IMG/VR virus record: IMGVR_UViG_3300017714_000224
Span: 1-20,763 of that record
DNA from: a virus
Direction: 5' to 3' (one strand)
DNA length: 20,763 bases
In this document: positions 5,895-12,841 of the stretch, one piece after another
Numbering within the stretch: position 1 is the first letter of the stretch
Layout of the letters: each line of letters begins with the position of its first letter
The notes under the pieces: model-generated
Databases searched by the model: none
What the model saw: the letters and a program-made list of their open reading frames with translations, nothing else
Told to the model about the DNA's origin: nothing
Translations under genes and position numbers: made by a program

Positions 5895-6438
5895 AATTAA
5901 ACCACTCCGGTATTGGGCGTTTTGTCCACGCCATTTTGAATCGTGCTTGTTTTGTTTGATAGAAATTCCTATACGATTCTACAGGATTTTCTACGATACA
6001 TTCTGGAAACTGTGCCATTGCTAATTTGAATGGTGTTTTAAAATTTGTAACTTGTATTTTATTTGGTAAATTACTTAATGCATATGATAATTTTGTTTCA
6101 GTTGCATGAATTTTTTCATATCTATATGTATATTCTTTGCATAATGCCATAAAGTGATCATAATGCCATCTATAATTAAGACTTGATTCTCTTGTCCATA
6201 CTGTTGATGGATGATTGAAATGACATGCTTTGTATAGCAAATCTTCTCGTTCATCTGGTAATTTCCAATATTGTAACATAGATCCGCTTTTTGAAGGCCT
6301 ACGTTCCATAGTACCATCTACCATACGATGTACGGTTGATAACATTTGTGCGGATTCTACGATCATTTTAACGACATGTTTGTCGCACTGCATTTGTGCA
6401 GCTATCACAGGATCATTATCTAAAATAAAAATATTCAT
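5881..6438 (-). CDS. Conserved phage protein, CDKHVVKM family, 185 aa
   Basis: This 185-residue protein starts MNIFILDNDPVIAAQMQCDK. Conserved-looking blocks follow: HVVKMIVESAQMLS at 21-34, CHFNHPSTVWTRES at about 72-85, YRWHYDHFMALCKEY at about 89-103, a PFKLAMAQ stretch, and a C-terminal PIPEWF. I recall this family from many marine T4-like phages, sometimes annotated loosely as pyrimidine-dimer DNA glycosylase. Similarity to T4 DenV is not apparent to me, so I leave it unassigned. The several His/Cys residues (C18, H21, H73, H76, H92) could bind metal. Transcription probably starts at the -10 box just upstream, only 7 nt before the ATG, with no Shine-Dalgarno visible. Confidence 0.75.
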   Translation of the reverse strand: MNIFILDNDPVIAAQMQCDKHVVKMIVESAQMLSTVHRMVDGTMERRPSKSGSMLQYWKLPDEREDLLYKACHFNHPSTVWTRESSLNYRWHYDHFMALCKEYTYRYEKIHATETKLSYALSNLPNKIQVTNFKTPFKLAMAQFPECIVENPVESYRNFYQTKQARFKMAWTKRPIPEWFNYANV

Positions 6439-6445
6439 AATATAT

Positions 6446-6474
6446 ATTATACCACATTTTGAGGTAAAAGTACA
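6446..6474 (-). promoter_or_regulatory. Early-type promoter TGTACT-N17-TATAAT before the 185-aa gene
   Basis: The minus strand has TGTACT (6474-6469), a 17-nt spacer ending in TGTGG, then TATAATATA (from 6451). It shares TGGTATAATATA and the TGTAC element with promoters at 8350 and 12818. The -35 departs from TTGACA, but the spacing is ideal and the -10 is perfect with an extended TGG. The ATG follows the -10 by 7 nt. Confidence 0.7.
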
Positions 6475-6497
6475 CCGGTATCTGCAGAATACCGGTG
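6473..6497 (-). repeat. Perfect 9-bp inverted repeat with CTGCAG loop (possible terminator or operator)
   Basis: CACCGGTAT and ATACCGGTG form a perfect 9-bp stem around a 7-nt loop. On the minus strand the stem is followed by TACTTTT, a weak U tract, so it could end transcription of the RNase H/DUF6433-like operon. Its 3' base touches the TGTACT element of the next promoter, so an operator role is also possible. The 6498-6574 stretch before it contains two strong Shine-Dalgarno-like sites (AAGGAGGTGATT and AAGGAGGG) but no credible ORF. Confidence 0.6.
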
Positions 6498-6574
6498 GAC
6501 TAAGTTTTTACTTGGGCAATCCCTCCTTATAATTAATGTTAAAAAAACATCATATAGGTAGAATAATCACCTCC

Positions 6575-7108
6575 TTATTTGTCAGTTTTCACTTTAGTAG
6601 CTTTAGATTTTTTATTCACTTTTTTCTTAGCTACCACCTTCTCTTCCTTTTTAGCTTTTGGTTTTTCAACCACGGGGATTAGGGCTGGAAACGTATCTTG
6701 TACTAACTTTAGCGTTATTCCTTTATATCTTCCAGTAAGTCCTTCTTTGCTCACCATTGCTAGGACAAGTTCAGCTTCATCTGGATGTAAACTTTCCAGC
6801 ATATTGATGAACATACCCTCACGTTTAACAGGAGTAAGTGAATCACCTCTCCCACCTTTCATAAAATATTTTCCGAACATTTTTTGTTGTCTATACAACG
6901 TAGTTGGTTCTAAACCTTTTGGAGCATCATCTTTTCTGTATGGTGGAACACCTTTTGGTAAATTCCATGTTACAGATTCATCAAATCCGCCCTTTAAAAT
7001 TGTTATTAGTGCAACTGAATAGTTGTCTTTTAAGTATTCTCTTCGTCCCTCTTGCGAATCAAGCTTTGCTGCTGATTCTAGGATTTCTGATATTAGTTTC
7101 TTAGCCAT
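6575..7108 (-). CDS. DUF6433-like conserved phage protein with Lys-rich tail
   Basis: I take the start at ATG 7108, because GGAGG lies about 9 nt upstream and it leaves only an 8-nt overlap with RNase H; an in-frame ATG at 7132 lacks such a site. The 177-residue product starts MAKKLISEILESAAKL, followed by a helical YLKDN and ALITILKGGFDESVTWNLPK. Next come GVPPYRKDDAPKGLEPTTLY and an FIN-MLESLHPDEAELVLAM block. It ends in a low-complexity Lys/Ala/Val tail of about 30 residues. From memory this layout matches DUF6433 proteins of T4-like phages, whose function is unknown. The basic tail suggests contact with nucleic acid (inference). The placement after RNase H hints at a replication-linked role. 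Confidence 0.8.
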   Translation of the reverse strand: MAKKLISEILESAAKLDSQEGRREYLKDNYSVALITILKGGFDESVTWNLPKGVPPYRKDDAPKGLEPTTLYRQQKMFGKYFMKGGRGDSLTPVKREGMFINMLESLHPDEAELVLAMVSKEGLTGRYKGITLKLVQDTFPALIPVVEKPKAKKEEKVVAKKKVNKKSKATKVKTDK

Positions 7109-7955
7109 TGTAAAATTCCTCCACTGACTCAATCAAGTTATTACATCTTTTCTTTATTAAATAATTTAAAACCTTCATACGCATTGCAGGTTTTTGGTTG
7201 TTATAATTATCTATAACAGTTTGAAACCTATCCGCAGGTATTTCGTGTAAATCTATTAATTTTTTATTTCTTTGATAATTACGATATTCTTCTGTTGACA
7301 TTACTTCTGCAAGTTTATCAGCATTTTCTGCCCAATGATCTATTTTCTTTTGAGTCATTGGACTTTGTCTGATTTCATCAACAAAGGTATTATCACCAGA
7401 TAAAACGTTTGGTATACCATCGCTTTTATCACCTCTACATATATGTTCAAATAAGAACTTGCGAGGATTTGGATCTGAAACAGCTTTCTTTTGTATTGGA
7501 GAAAATTGTTTCACATTCGAATATTTTTGTAATTGTACAAAATCTTTATCAGATGATATAATCATTACAGGTTCATTCTTACCAAATTCTTGTGTTTCTA
7601 TTGCTAATGCACCTATCATATCATCAGCTTCAAAACCTTCTTCATGCATTACTTTATATGGTAGATTTTCTTTGATCTCTTCTCTTACCATATTAAGTGA
7701 ATTAAAGATAATATTCCAATCCATACCAGAATCATCTCTTGCTTTTTTGCGATGTGCTTTATATTGTGGATAATACTCTTTTCTCCAAGTATTCATTCCA
7801 TCTGCACAAATCACCATTTGTCCGTATTCATCTCTATACTTTTTATTATACATACGTATAGAATTTAATATCATATGACGAATTAAATTCTCGTCATCTA
7901 TTTTTTGCACAATTATATTACTTAGTGCAATTTGGTTATAATCTAGTAAAATCAT
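7101..7955 (-). CDS. rnh: RNase H / 5'-3' exonuclease (T4 Rnh, FEN-1-like)
   Basis: This 284-residue protein has the metal-binding acidic motifs of the T4 RNase H/FEN family in order: ILLDYNQ with D5; ADGMNTWRKEYYPQYKAHRK at 51-70 with D52 and the helical-arch basic residues; EGFEADDMIG with E109, D111 and D112; SSDKDFVQL with D136 and D138; and RGDKSDGIPN with D176 and D179, followed by the helix-hairpin-helix-like region. In T4 the enzyme removes RNA primers and short DNA flaps on the lagging strand. The length is near the T4 protein (305 aa). It overlaps the upstream gene by ATGA. Confidence 0.92.
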   Translation of the reverse strand: MILLDYNQIALSNIIVQKIDDENLIRHMILNSIRMYNKKYRDEYGQMVICADGMNTWRKEYYPQYKAHRKKARDDSGMDWNIIFNSLNMVREEIKENLPYKVMHEEGFEADDMIGALAIETQEFGKNEPVMIISSDKDFVQLQKYSNVKQFSPIQKKAVSDPNPRKFLFEHICRGDKSDGIPNVLSGDNTFVDEIRQSPMTQKKIDHWAENADKLAEVMSTEEYRNYQRNKKLIDLHEIPADRFQTVIDNYNNQKPAMRMKVLNYLIKKRCNNLIESVEEFYNG

Positions 7956-8341
7956 TCATCATCCTCAAAGTCTAGTTCATCTATGTCTAATTCACCTTTT
8001 TGACTATATTCTATAACTTTTAATTTCATATATGTATCATTTATATCATCTTGTAATATATGTTTTAAACCAGCTTTTCGCATAAACATTGCTACAAATA
8101 AATTTAACATTACAAACATGTCTTTATATTCATCAGAATCTTTATCTTTTAGGTTAATAAGTATATCATCTCTACCATAATATTCTTTCAAACCATTTTC
8201 TATTAAATCAATACAGAATCTACCTAACTCAATGCATTCCTCATGAACATTCAACTCATGTAGCAATTCTTCTGATACGGGTGGTACTGGATTTTTGATC
8301 CTATGAGTAGGAAATTGTATTACGTTGTTTTTCTTCGACAT
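7952..8341 (-). CDS. Conserved phage protein, 129 aa, unknown
   Basis: This 129-residue protein has a basic N-terminus (MSKKNNVIQFPTHRIKNP) and then helical, acidic segments. FVMLNLFVAMFMRKAGLKHI at about 76-95 is hydrophobic but interrupted by charge, so it is not clearly membrane-spanning. The tail is very acidic (DIDELDFEDDE). The NNVIQFPTHRI.NP opening is, as far as I recall, a recurring feature of small T4-like marine phage proteins. No function is assigned. A promoter -10 box ends 8 nt before the ATG and there is no Shine-Dalgarno, so translation may start on a nearly leaderless mRNA. It is coupled to rnh by ATGA. Confidence 0.75.
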   Translation of the reverse strand: MSKKNNVIQFPTHRIKNPVPPVSEELLHELNVHEECIELGRFCIDLIENGLKEYYGRDDILINLKDKDSDEYKDMFVMLNLFVAMFMRKAGLKHILQDDINDTYMKLKVIEYSQKGELDIDELDFEDDE

Positions 8342-8349
8342 AGGGGTAT

Positions 8350-8378
8350 ATTATACCATAGTTTTAGAGTTTTGTACA
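8350..8378 (-). promoter_or_regulatory. Early-type promoter TGTACA-N17-TATAAT before the 129-aa gene/rnh
   Basis: TGTACA (8378-8373), a 17-nt spacer ending in TATGG and TATAATATA (from 8355) form a promoter nearly identical to those at 6446 and 12818, all preceded or flanked by A-rich DNA. The TAA stop of the GIY-YIG-like gene lies inside the TATAAT. The start codon at 8341 follows the -10 by 8 nt. Confidence 0.75.
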
Positions 8379-8818
8379 TGTTTTTCTTTTAAATATTTGA
8401 CAGAATTTCCACCAATACGTACGTTGATAATCCCATTGTAGTAATCCTCACGAAGTAATACATCTTTTTCGAACTGAACTTTTGCTTCCAAATAAGCACA
8501 TTCACCCTTAGTTTTACAAAGAATAAGAATCTCGCGACAGAAAGCTTCAGCTCCCATCGTTTCAATATCCTCCAAAAGCGCTTTGCTGCTTCCGTAATAT
8601 TTTCTCCAATCACTTTCTACTAATAGTTTTTTTCTTCTTTTTCGTGTTTTTGTAATGGGTAATGTTTTTTTACTCCAAAAGAACTTCTTACCGATATATT
8701 TCATACCTGTAAATCGATTTGTTATCTGATAAACAAACCCATACCAATCTTGACCATACCTTTCATACGTAAAAGGTTCGTCGGGTGCAAATTTGAGTCC
8801 TTGATATTTCCAATCCAT
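8351..8818 (-). CDS. GIY-YIG-like nuclease domain protein
   Basis: This 155-residue protein aligns by eye with the GIY-YIG nuclease core. GFVYQITN at 27-34 is the GIY strand with Y30. KYIGKK at 40-45 is the YIG motif with Y41-I42-G43. R72 in SDWRKYYGSS is a candidate catalytic arginine. FCREIL follows, then E111 (YLEAK) as the metal-binding glutamate, and YYN with N128. The order and spacing fit I-TevI and the T4 Seg enzymes. No DNA-binding module follows, so this is a catalytic domain alone with a basic insert (RKRRKK, 59-64). It may be a homing endonuclease relic or a domesticated phage nuclease. A late promoter box sits 5 nt before the ATG. Its last codons and stop overlap the promoter at 8350. 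Confidence 0.72.
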   Translation of the reverse strand: MDWKYQGLKFAPDEPFTYERYGQDWYGFVYQITNRFTGMKYIGKKFFWSKKTLPITKTRKRRKKLLVESDWRKYYGSSKALLEDIETMGAEAFCREILILCKTKGECAYLEAKVQFEKDVLLREDYYNGIINVRIGGNSVKYLKEKHVQNSKTMV

Positions 8819-8823
8819 ATATG

Positions 8824-8831
8824 TATTTATA
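8824..8831 (-). promoter_or_regulatory. T4-type late promoter box TATAAATA upstream of the GIY-YIG-like gene
   Basis: The minus strand reads GATGTATAAATACATATATGG. The perfect TATAAATA includes the TAA stop of the zinc-ribbon gene, then 5 nt, then ATG at 8818. The spacing is identical to the boxes at 1732 and 3703, and there is no Shine-Dalgarno in the spacer. Confidence 0.7.
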
Positions 8832-8991
8832 CATCATCTTCATCGTATTCTGGTAATTCTATATCAGGATCTGGAGCTCCACAAAATGGACAGAACGGAG
8901 GTTCTATTGTATAAGTATCATCATCATCTCTTTCGTAATGAATTTCAAACTCTTTAAAACAGTACGTACATTCTCTTGGAATTATTATCAC
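8827..8991 (-). CDS. Small zinc-ribbon protein with GTG start, 54 aa
   Basis: GTG at 8991-8989 overlaps the TGA of the glutaredoxin gene (GTGA) and opens 54 codons ending in TAA at 8829-8827. The product has two CxxC knuckles, CTYC at 8-11 and CPFC at 34-37, separated by an acidic linker, plus an acidic tail (PDIELPEYDEDDV). This is the pattern of a rubredoxin- or FmdB-like zinc ribbon. The GTG start and small size explain why a standard search would miss it. A role as a DNA-, RNA- or protein-binding adaptor is possible but nothing specific is visible. It closes the nrd/glutaredoxin operon. Confidence 0.8.
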   Translation of the reverse strand: MIIIPRECTYCFKEFEIHYERDDDDTYTIEPPFCPFCGAPDPDIELPEYDEDDV

Positions 8992-9224
8992 TTCTCATTC
9001 CAATCTGTTTTTGACCATTCTTCTAATTGTTGATAACCACCAATTATTTCTCCATCAACTTTGATTTGTGGAAATGTTCTAGCTCCTGGGAACTGTTCAA
9101 ACAATTCTTCTCTCGTAAAATCTACATCTAATTGTTTATAAACGTATTCTAAACCATCTCTTAAACATAATGCTTTTGCTTTATCACAGTATGGACACTG
9201 TGGTTTTCCATATATTTCTATCAT
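8988..9224 (-). CDS. Glutaredoxin
   Basis: This 78-residue protein has the CPYC redox centre (C10, C13), the TFPQIKVDGE segment with the cis-proline that binds glutathione, and the GGYQQLEEW C-terminal motif. That is a complete single-domain glutaredoxin. It sits two genes downstream of nrdB on the same transcript, so it most likely supplies electrons to the phage ribonucleotide reductase, as T4 NrdC does. The start overlaps the small membrane gene by ATGA and the stop overlaps the zinc-ribbon gene by GTGA. Confidence 0.93.
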   Translation of the reverse strand: MIEIYGKPQCPYCDKAKALCLRDGLEYVYKQLDVDFTREELFEQFPGARTFPQIKVDGEIIGGYQQLEEWSKTDWNEK

Positions 9225-9403
9225 TTAAATACCATTCCTATTGCTAGCATCGATAAACCCATAAATGCTAGTACTACTACTTGTACTATTGACATAATAA
9301 ATATTTGTCTCATGGGATGTACTTCTACTACTTTCTCTATCCAATCTTCGCTTGGGGCAAGATTAGCAGCTTGAAGAATCTTCTTCTCTGTTTCTTTTTT
9401 CAC
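9221..9403 (-). CDS. Small single-pass membrane protein within the nrd operon, 60 aa
   Basis: This 60-residue protein has a charged N-terminal region (MKKETEKKILQAANLAPSED, then WIEKVVEVHPMRQ) followed by a single hydrophobic helix, residues about 34-59 (IFIMSIVQVVVLAFMGLSML and AIGMVFK). Overlaps of 4 nt with nrdB upstream and glutaredoxin downstream mean it is co-translated with deoxyribonucleotide synthesis genes. No family is recognised. It may tether the nrd complex to the membrane or may simply be a passenger gene; the sequence does not decide. Confidence 0.75.
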   Translation of the reverse strand: MKKETEKKILQAANLAPSEDWIEKVVEVHPMRQIFIMSIVQVVVLAFMGLSMLAIGMVFK

Positions 9404-10473
9404 AAACTCAAACCATCTAAGGTAGATTGATCTACATCTTGTTTAACACCACCTGTTACATATGATGTTATTTCTGTTTCTTGAGGTGCAACTTGAACGT
9501 TTCCACCACCTATCCATTTCTCTGTCCATGGAAGAGGATTTAATTTTCCAACAGTATAAGGACATGTATATCCTAAAGCTCTCATTCTTTTACATCCTAT
9601 CCATTCAATATAATCACCTAATAATTGTTCGTTTAAACCAATCATAGAACCATCTTTAAATAAATAATGTGCCCATTCTTTTTCTTGTTCAATTACTCGA
9701 GTAAATAATTCAATTGCTTGAGGTTCCATTTCTTTTTTGATTTTAACAAAATCAGGATCTTCTTTTAACATATTCTTAAGAATAGTAGTAGTTGCTGCAA
9801 GGTGAGTATTTTCATCTCTTGCTATAAATTTAATTATTTTTGCATTTCCTTCCATTCTTTTAAGTTCTGCAAAAGCCCATGAACATGCGAATGATACATA
9901 AAAACGTATACCTTCTAATGCATTTGCACTTAACATACACATCCATAATGCTCTTTTATGATCCATTTTATTTGTGGGTCCAGCATTTGCATCTATTAAA
10001 TCATCATAATATCTAGCGATATCGTTTCCGCATTCTAAGATCTCTTTTGTTTCCAACATACCATCGAATACAACTGAAGGATCTGGATATATATTACGAA
10101 TAATATGAGTATAAGATCTTGAATGAATTGTTTCAAAGAATGACCATGTTTCAATCCAATTCTCAACTTCAGGTAATGAAGCAATTGGTAGAAATGCCAT
10201 ATTTGGTGCTCTTCCTTGAACTGAATCTAATAGAATTTGTCTTTTTAAATTAGATGTAAATATATGTTTTTCATGATCAGTAAGTTGATCAAAATCTTTT
10301 TTATCTTTAGATACATCAACCTCTTCTGGTCTCCAAAAGAAACCTAATTGTTTTTCTGTTATTTTATCGATTGCAGGATATTTCAAAATATCAAATCTTT
10401 GAATGTCCACTCCTTCATCTAAAAACATATTTTTTAATAAGTGTGACTTTTTATTCTTTTTTAATATTTTCAT
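9400..10473 (-). CDS. nrdB: Ribonucleotide reductase class Ia, beta subunit
   Basis: The product resembles Escherichia coli NrdB along its full length. With the start at ATG 10473 (ATGA overlap with nrdA) it has 357 residues; an upstream in-frame ATG at 10491 would overlap nrdA by 22 nt and is less likely. The diiron ligands and radical tyrosine are all present: LLDSVQGR with D83, FFETIHSRSY with E114, H117 and radical Y121, NALEGIRFY with E187, and ARDENTHL with E221 and H224. The C-terminal VAPQETEITSYVTGG keeps the relay tyrosine. The protein makes the tyrosyl radical that NrdA needs to reduce ribonucleotides. A loop found in the E. coli protein after SYYDELIE is shortened here. Confidence 0.96.
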   Translation of the reverse strand: MKILKKNKKSHLLKNMFLDEGVDIQRFDILKYPAIDKITEKQLGFFWRPEEVDVSKDKKDFDQLTDHEKHIFTSNLKRQILLDSVQGRAPNMAFLPIASLPEVENWIETWSFFETIHSRSYTHIIRNIYPDPSVVFDGMLETKEILECGNDIARYYDDLIDANAGPTNKMDHKRALWMCMLSANALEGIRFYVSFACSWAFAELKRMEGNAKIIKFIARDENTHLAATTTILKNMLKEDPDFVKIKKEMEPQAIELFTRVIEQEKEWAHYLFKDGSMIGLNEQLLGDYIEWIGCKRMRALGYTCPYTVGKLNPLPWTEKWIGGGNVQVAPQETEITSYVTGGVKQDVDQSTLDGLSL

Positions 10474-12782
10474 ATTACGCAGCTTTCGCAATCCTCATCG
10501 TCATCGATCGTTGATGATAATTCGGGCAAATCTTCTTTCATTTCCCCTGCACTATCATGTGTGTTAAAATAGTATAGTTGTTTTAATCCAAACTTGTATG
10601 CAGTAATAGTATCAGCTATCATCTGAGACATCGGAACTTTTTGATCTTCAAAATGTTCAGGATTATATGATGTATTGACACTTATTCCTTGGTCAATATA
10701 TTTTTGCAGAATAGCACAGATTTTTAAATATCCATCTGGAGTTTTTTGATCCCAAAGTAGATCGTATTTATTCTTCAGTTGAACAATGCCTGGCACAACT
10801 TGAGCCATGACACCATCTTTCGATTGTTTATATGATACCAAGGCCCTTGGAGGTTCAATACCATTTGTACTATTACTAATTTGTGCAGATGTTTCAGCTG
10901 GCATTAATGCCATGAGCGTAGAGTTTCTAATACCTGTTTTTTTGAGTTGATCTCTTAGATCGTCCCAAGGCATACGTTCTTTATGCTTAGTTAAATTATC
11001 TACTGCACCTTTATATGTATCAATTGGAAGAACCCCACGTGCATATTTTGTTTGTTTATTCCACGTACATGGAGCTTTTTCTTTTGCAAGATCTGCGCTT
11101 GCTTTAATTAGATAATATGACCAAGCTTCAGCATATTCATCAACGATATCAAATGCTGATTCATCATATTTTAATCCTCGTTTCGCAAGGAAATAAGCTA
11201 GATTAATAATACCAACACCTAAAGGCCTTCTTCCCATAGTTCCATTACGTGCAGCTTCTACAGGATAACTTTGATATTGAAGTAAATTATCTAATGCTCT
11301 TACAGCTAATGTGCAATATTTTTCGAAATCTTTAGGATCATTAATCATTCCCCAATTGATAGCGCTTAATGTGCATAAAGATATTTCTCCATCTTTTTCA
11401 TCATGATCTAATGGAGTTGTTGGTAAATCAATTTCACAACATAAATTAGACATTCTAATTGGTGCTTCATATGGATTAAACGCACCATGCTCATTTGCAT
11501 GATCAACATTCATTAAATATATTCTACCAGTATCTTTTCTTTCTGTTAAAAATGATTGAAATACTTCAAGTGCTGGAAGAGTTTTCTTTCTTATTGAATA
11601 TGCTCTTTCATATTTTTCGTATAATTGTTGAAATAGTTTTTGATCTGAATAGAATGCATCGTATAAATCTGGAACATCACCTGGATCAAAGAATGTTATA
11701 TTACCACCTTCTAATAAACGTTGATACATTAATTTATTAAATTGAAATGCATAATCCATATGCCTAACTCGTGTTTCATCAACACCTTTATTATTCTTTA
11801 AAACAATAAGATCTTCGAATTCATAATGCCAAACTGGTAGATACACTGTTGCAGCTCCACCTCTTACTCCACCTTGAGAACATGATTTTACTGCAGCTTG
11901 GAAATATTTTAAAAATGGTATTAATCCAGTATGAACAACTGAACCATCTCCAATTCTTGCACCTTGAGCTCTGATTCCACCTGCACCGATTCCGATACCA
12001 GCTTTCTTTGAAATATATTTTACTATGGAAGTAGCAGTACTATTAATACTATCAAGGGAATCGCCTGATTCAATAAGTACGCAGCTTGAAAATTGTCTGG
12101 TTGGAGTACGAACCCCAGCCATAATTGGTGTAGGTAAACTAATATAGAATTGAGATATTGCATCGTAGAACTCCTTTACCCATTTCATTCGGGTTTGATC
12201 AATCTCATCATCTGGTAAAGATGTTGATCTATCACCTGATGATTCGAATAAAGTTAAAGCTACCATCATATACAACATTTGTGGTGTTTCGTATACTTCA
12301 CCAGTAGATCTATCTTGTACTAAATACTTACCTCTAAATTGTTCCATTCCTGCGTAAGTAAATGTAAAATCACGATCGTGTTTTATATAATCATTAGCTT
12401 CTTGTAATTCTTTTTCATTATATCTTATCAATATTGCATCATCATAAATCTTCTTTTCAACATTCGTTTTGATTAAATCTACAATGTTTGATGGTTCATA
12501 TCCACCATATACTTCTTTACGTAATTTGTAATTAATTAATCTGGCCGCAACAAATTGATAATTTGGAGTATGATCGTTTATTAATTCTGATGCTGATTTA
12601 ATAAGTAATTCATGAAGATCATAAGCAGGAATATTATCATATAATTGTATATTTGCTTTTATCTCAATTTCAGATACTGAAACTCCTGTTATACCTTCGG
12701 TTGCCCAGAATAGGACTTTGTGGATCTTATCTAAATCAAATTCTTCTAATGTGCCATCTCGCTTTGTGACATTTATTTGCAT
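10470..12782 (-). CDS. nrdA: Ribonucleotide reductase class Ia, alpha subunit
   Basis: This 770-residue protein is the catalytic subunit of class Ia ribonucleotide reductase. Residues 1-90 are an ATP cone (VTKRDGTLEEFDLDKIHKVL), suggesting retained allosteric activity control. The active-site residues are C234 (FSSCVLIE) and C470 (ISLCTLSA) as the redox pair, the radical C448 with N446 and E450 in SNLCCEID, and the tyrosine pair Y737-Y738. The C-terminal CESC (C765, C768) is the pair that passes electrons from glutaredoxin or thioredoxin. The protein looks intact. It converts NDPs to dNDPs for phage DNA synthesis and is followed by nrdB, a membrane peptide and glutaredoxin. A dedicated promoter lies about 30-65 nt upstream. 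Confidence 0.97.
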   Translation of the reverse strand: MQINVTKRDGTLEEFDLDKIHKVLFWATEGITGVSVSEIEIKANIQLYDNIPAYDLHELLIKSASELINDHTPNYQFVAARLINYKLRKEVYGGYEPSNIVDLIKTNVEKKIYDDAILIRYNEKELQEANDYIKHDRDFTFTYAGMEQFRGKYLVQDRSTGEVYETPQMLYMMVALTLFESSGDRSTSLPDDEIDQTRMKWVKEFYDAISQFYISLPTPIMAGVRTPTRQFSSCVLIESGDSLDSINSTATSIVKYISKKAGIGIGAGGIRAQGARIGDGSVVHTGLIPFLKYFQAAVKSCSQGGVRGGAATVYLPVWHYEFEDLIVLKNNKGVDETRVRHMDYAFQFNKLMYQRLLEGGNITFFDPGDVPDLYDAFYSDQKLFQQLYEKYERAYSIRKKTLPALEVFQSFLTERKDTGRIYLMNVDHANEHGAFNPYEAPIRMSNLCCEIDLPTTPLDHDEKDGEISLCTLSAINWGMINDPKDFEKYCTLAVRALDNLLQYQSYPVEAARNGTMGRRPLGVGIINLAYFLAKRGLKYDESAFDIVDEYAEAWSYYLIKASADLAKEKAPCTWNKQTKYARGVLPIDTYKGAVDNLTKHKERMPWDDLRDQLKKTGIRNSTLMALMPAETSAQISNSTNGIEPPRALVSYKQSKDGVMAQVVPGIVQLKNKYDLLWDQKTPDGYLKICAILQKYIDQGISVNTSYNPEHFEDQKVPMSQMIADTITAYKFGLKQLYYFNTHDSAGEMKEDLPELSSTIDDDEDCESCVI

Positions 12783-12801
12783 AATTTATTCCATATTATA
12801 G

Positions 12802-12841
12802 TTTTCGCTAGGGTTATATTATACCATAACCGAAGCGAAAA
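12802..12841 (-). repeat. Nested 40-bp inverted repeat covering the nrd promoter -10
   Basis: The outer arms TTTTCGCT (12802-12809) and AGCGAAAA (12834-12841) pair over 8 bp. After a 2x2 internal loop the inner arms GGTTAT (12812-12817) and ATAACC (12826-12831) pair over 6 bp around an 8-nt loop holding most of the TATAAT. It could be an operator or form a cruciform. No U tract follows, so it is unlikely to be an intrinsic terminator. Confidence 0.65.

Noticed and set aside
5881-6438. Annotation of the 185-aa protein as pyrimidine-dimer glycosylase (DenV-like)
   Set aside because: I see no alignment with T4 DenV; the label is only a recollection of database naming, so the protein is left as unknown.
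6541-6575. Run of seven T on the minus strand after a small AGGT/ACCT stem, as an intrinsic terminator
   Set aside because: The stem is only 4-5 bp and lies about 8 nt from the T run, too weak and too distant for a terminator.
7109-7132. Longer start for the DUF6433-like gene at 7132
   Set aside because: GGAGG is correctly spaced for the ATG at 7108, and the family opening MAKKLISE fits the shorter start.
10474-10491. Longer start for nrdB at 10491
   Set aside because: It would overlap nrdA by 22 nt; the ATG at 10473 has the usual ATGA overlap seen throughout the window.
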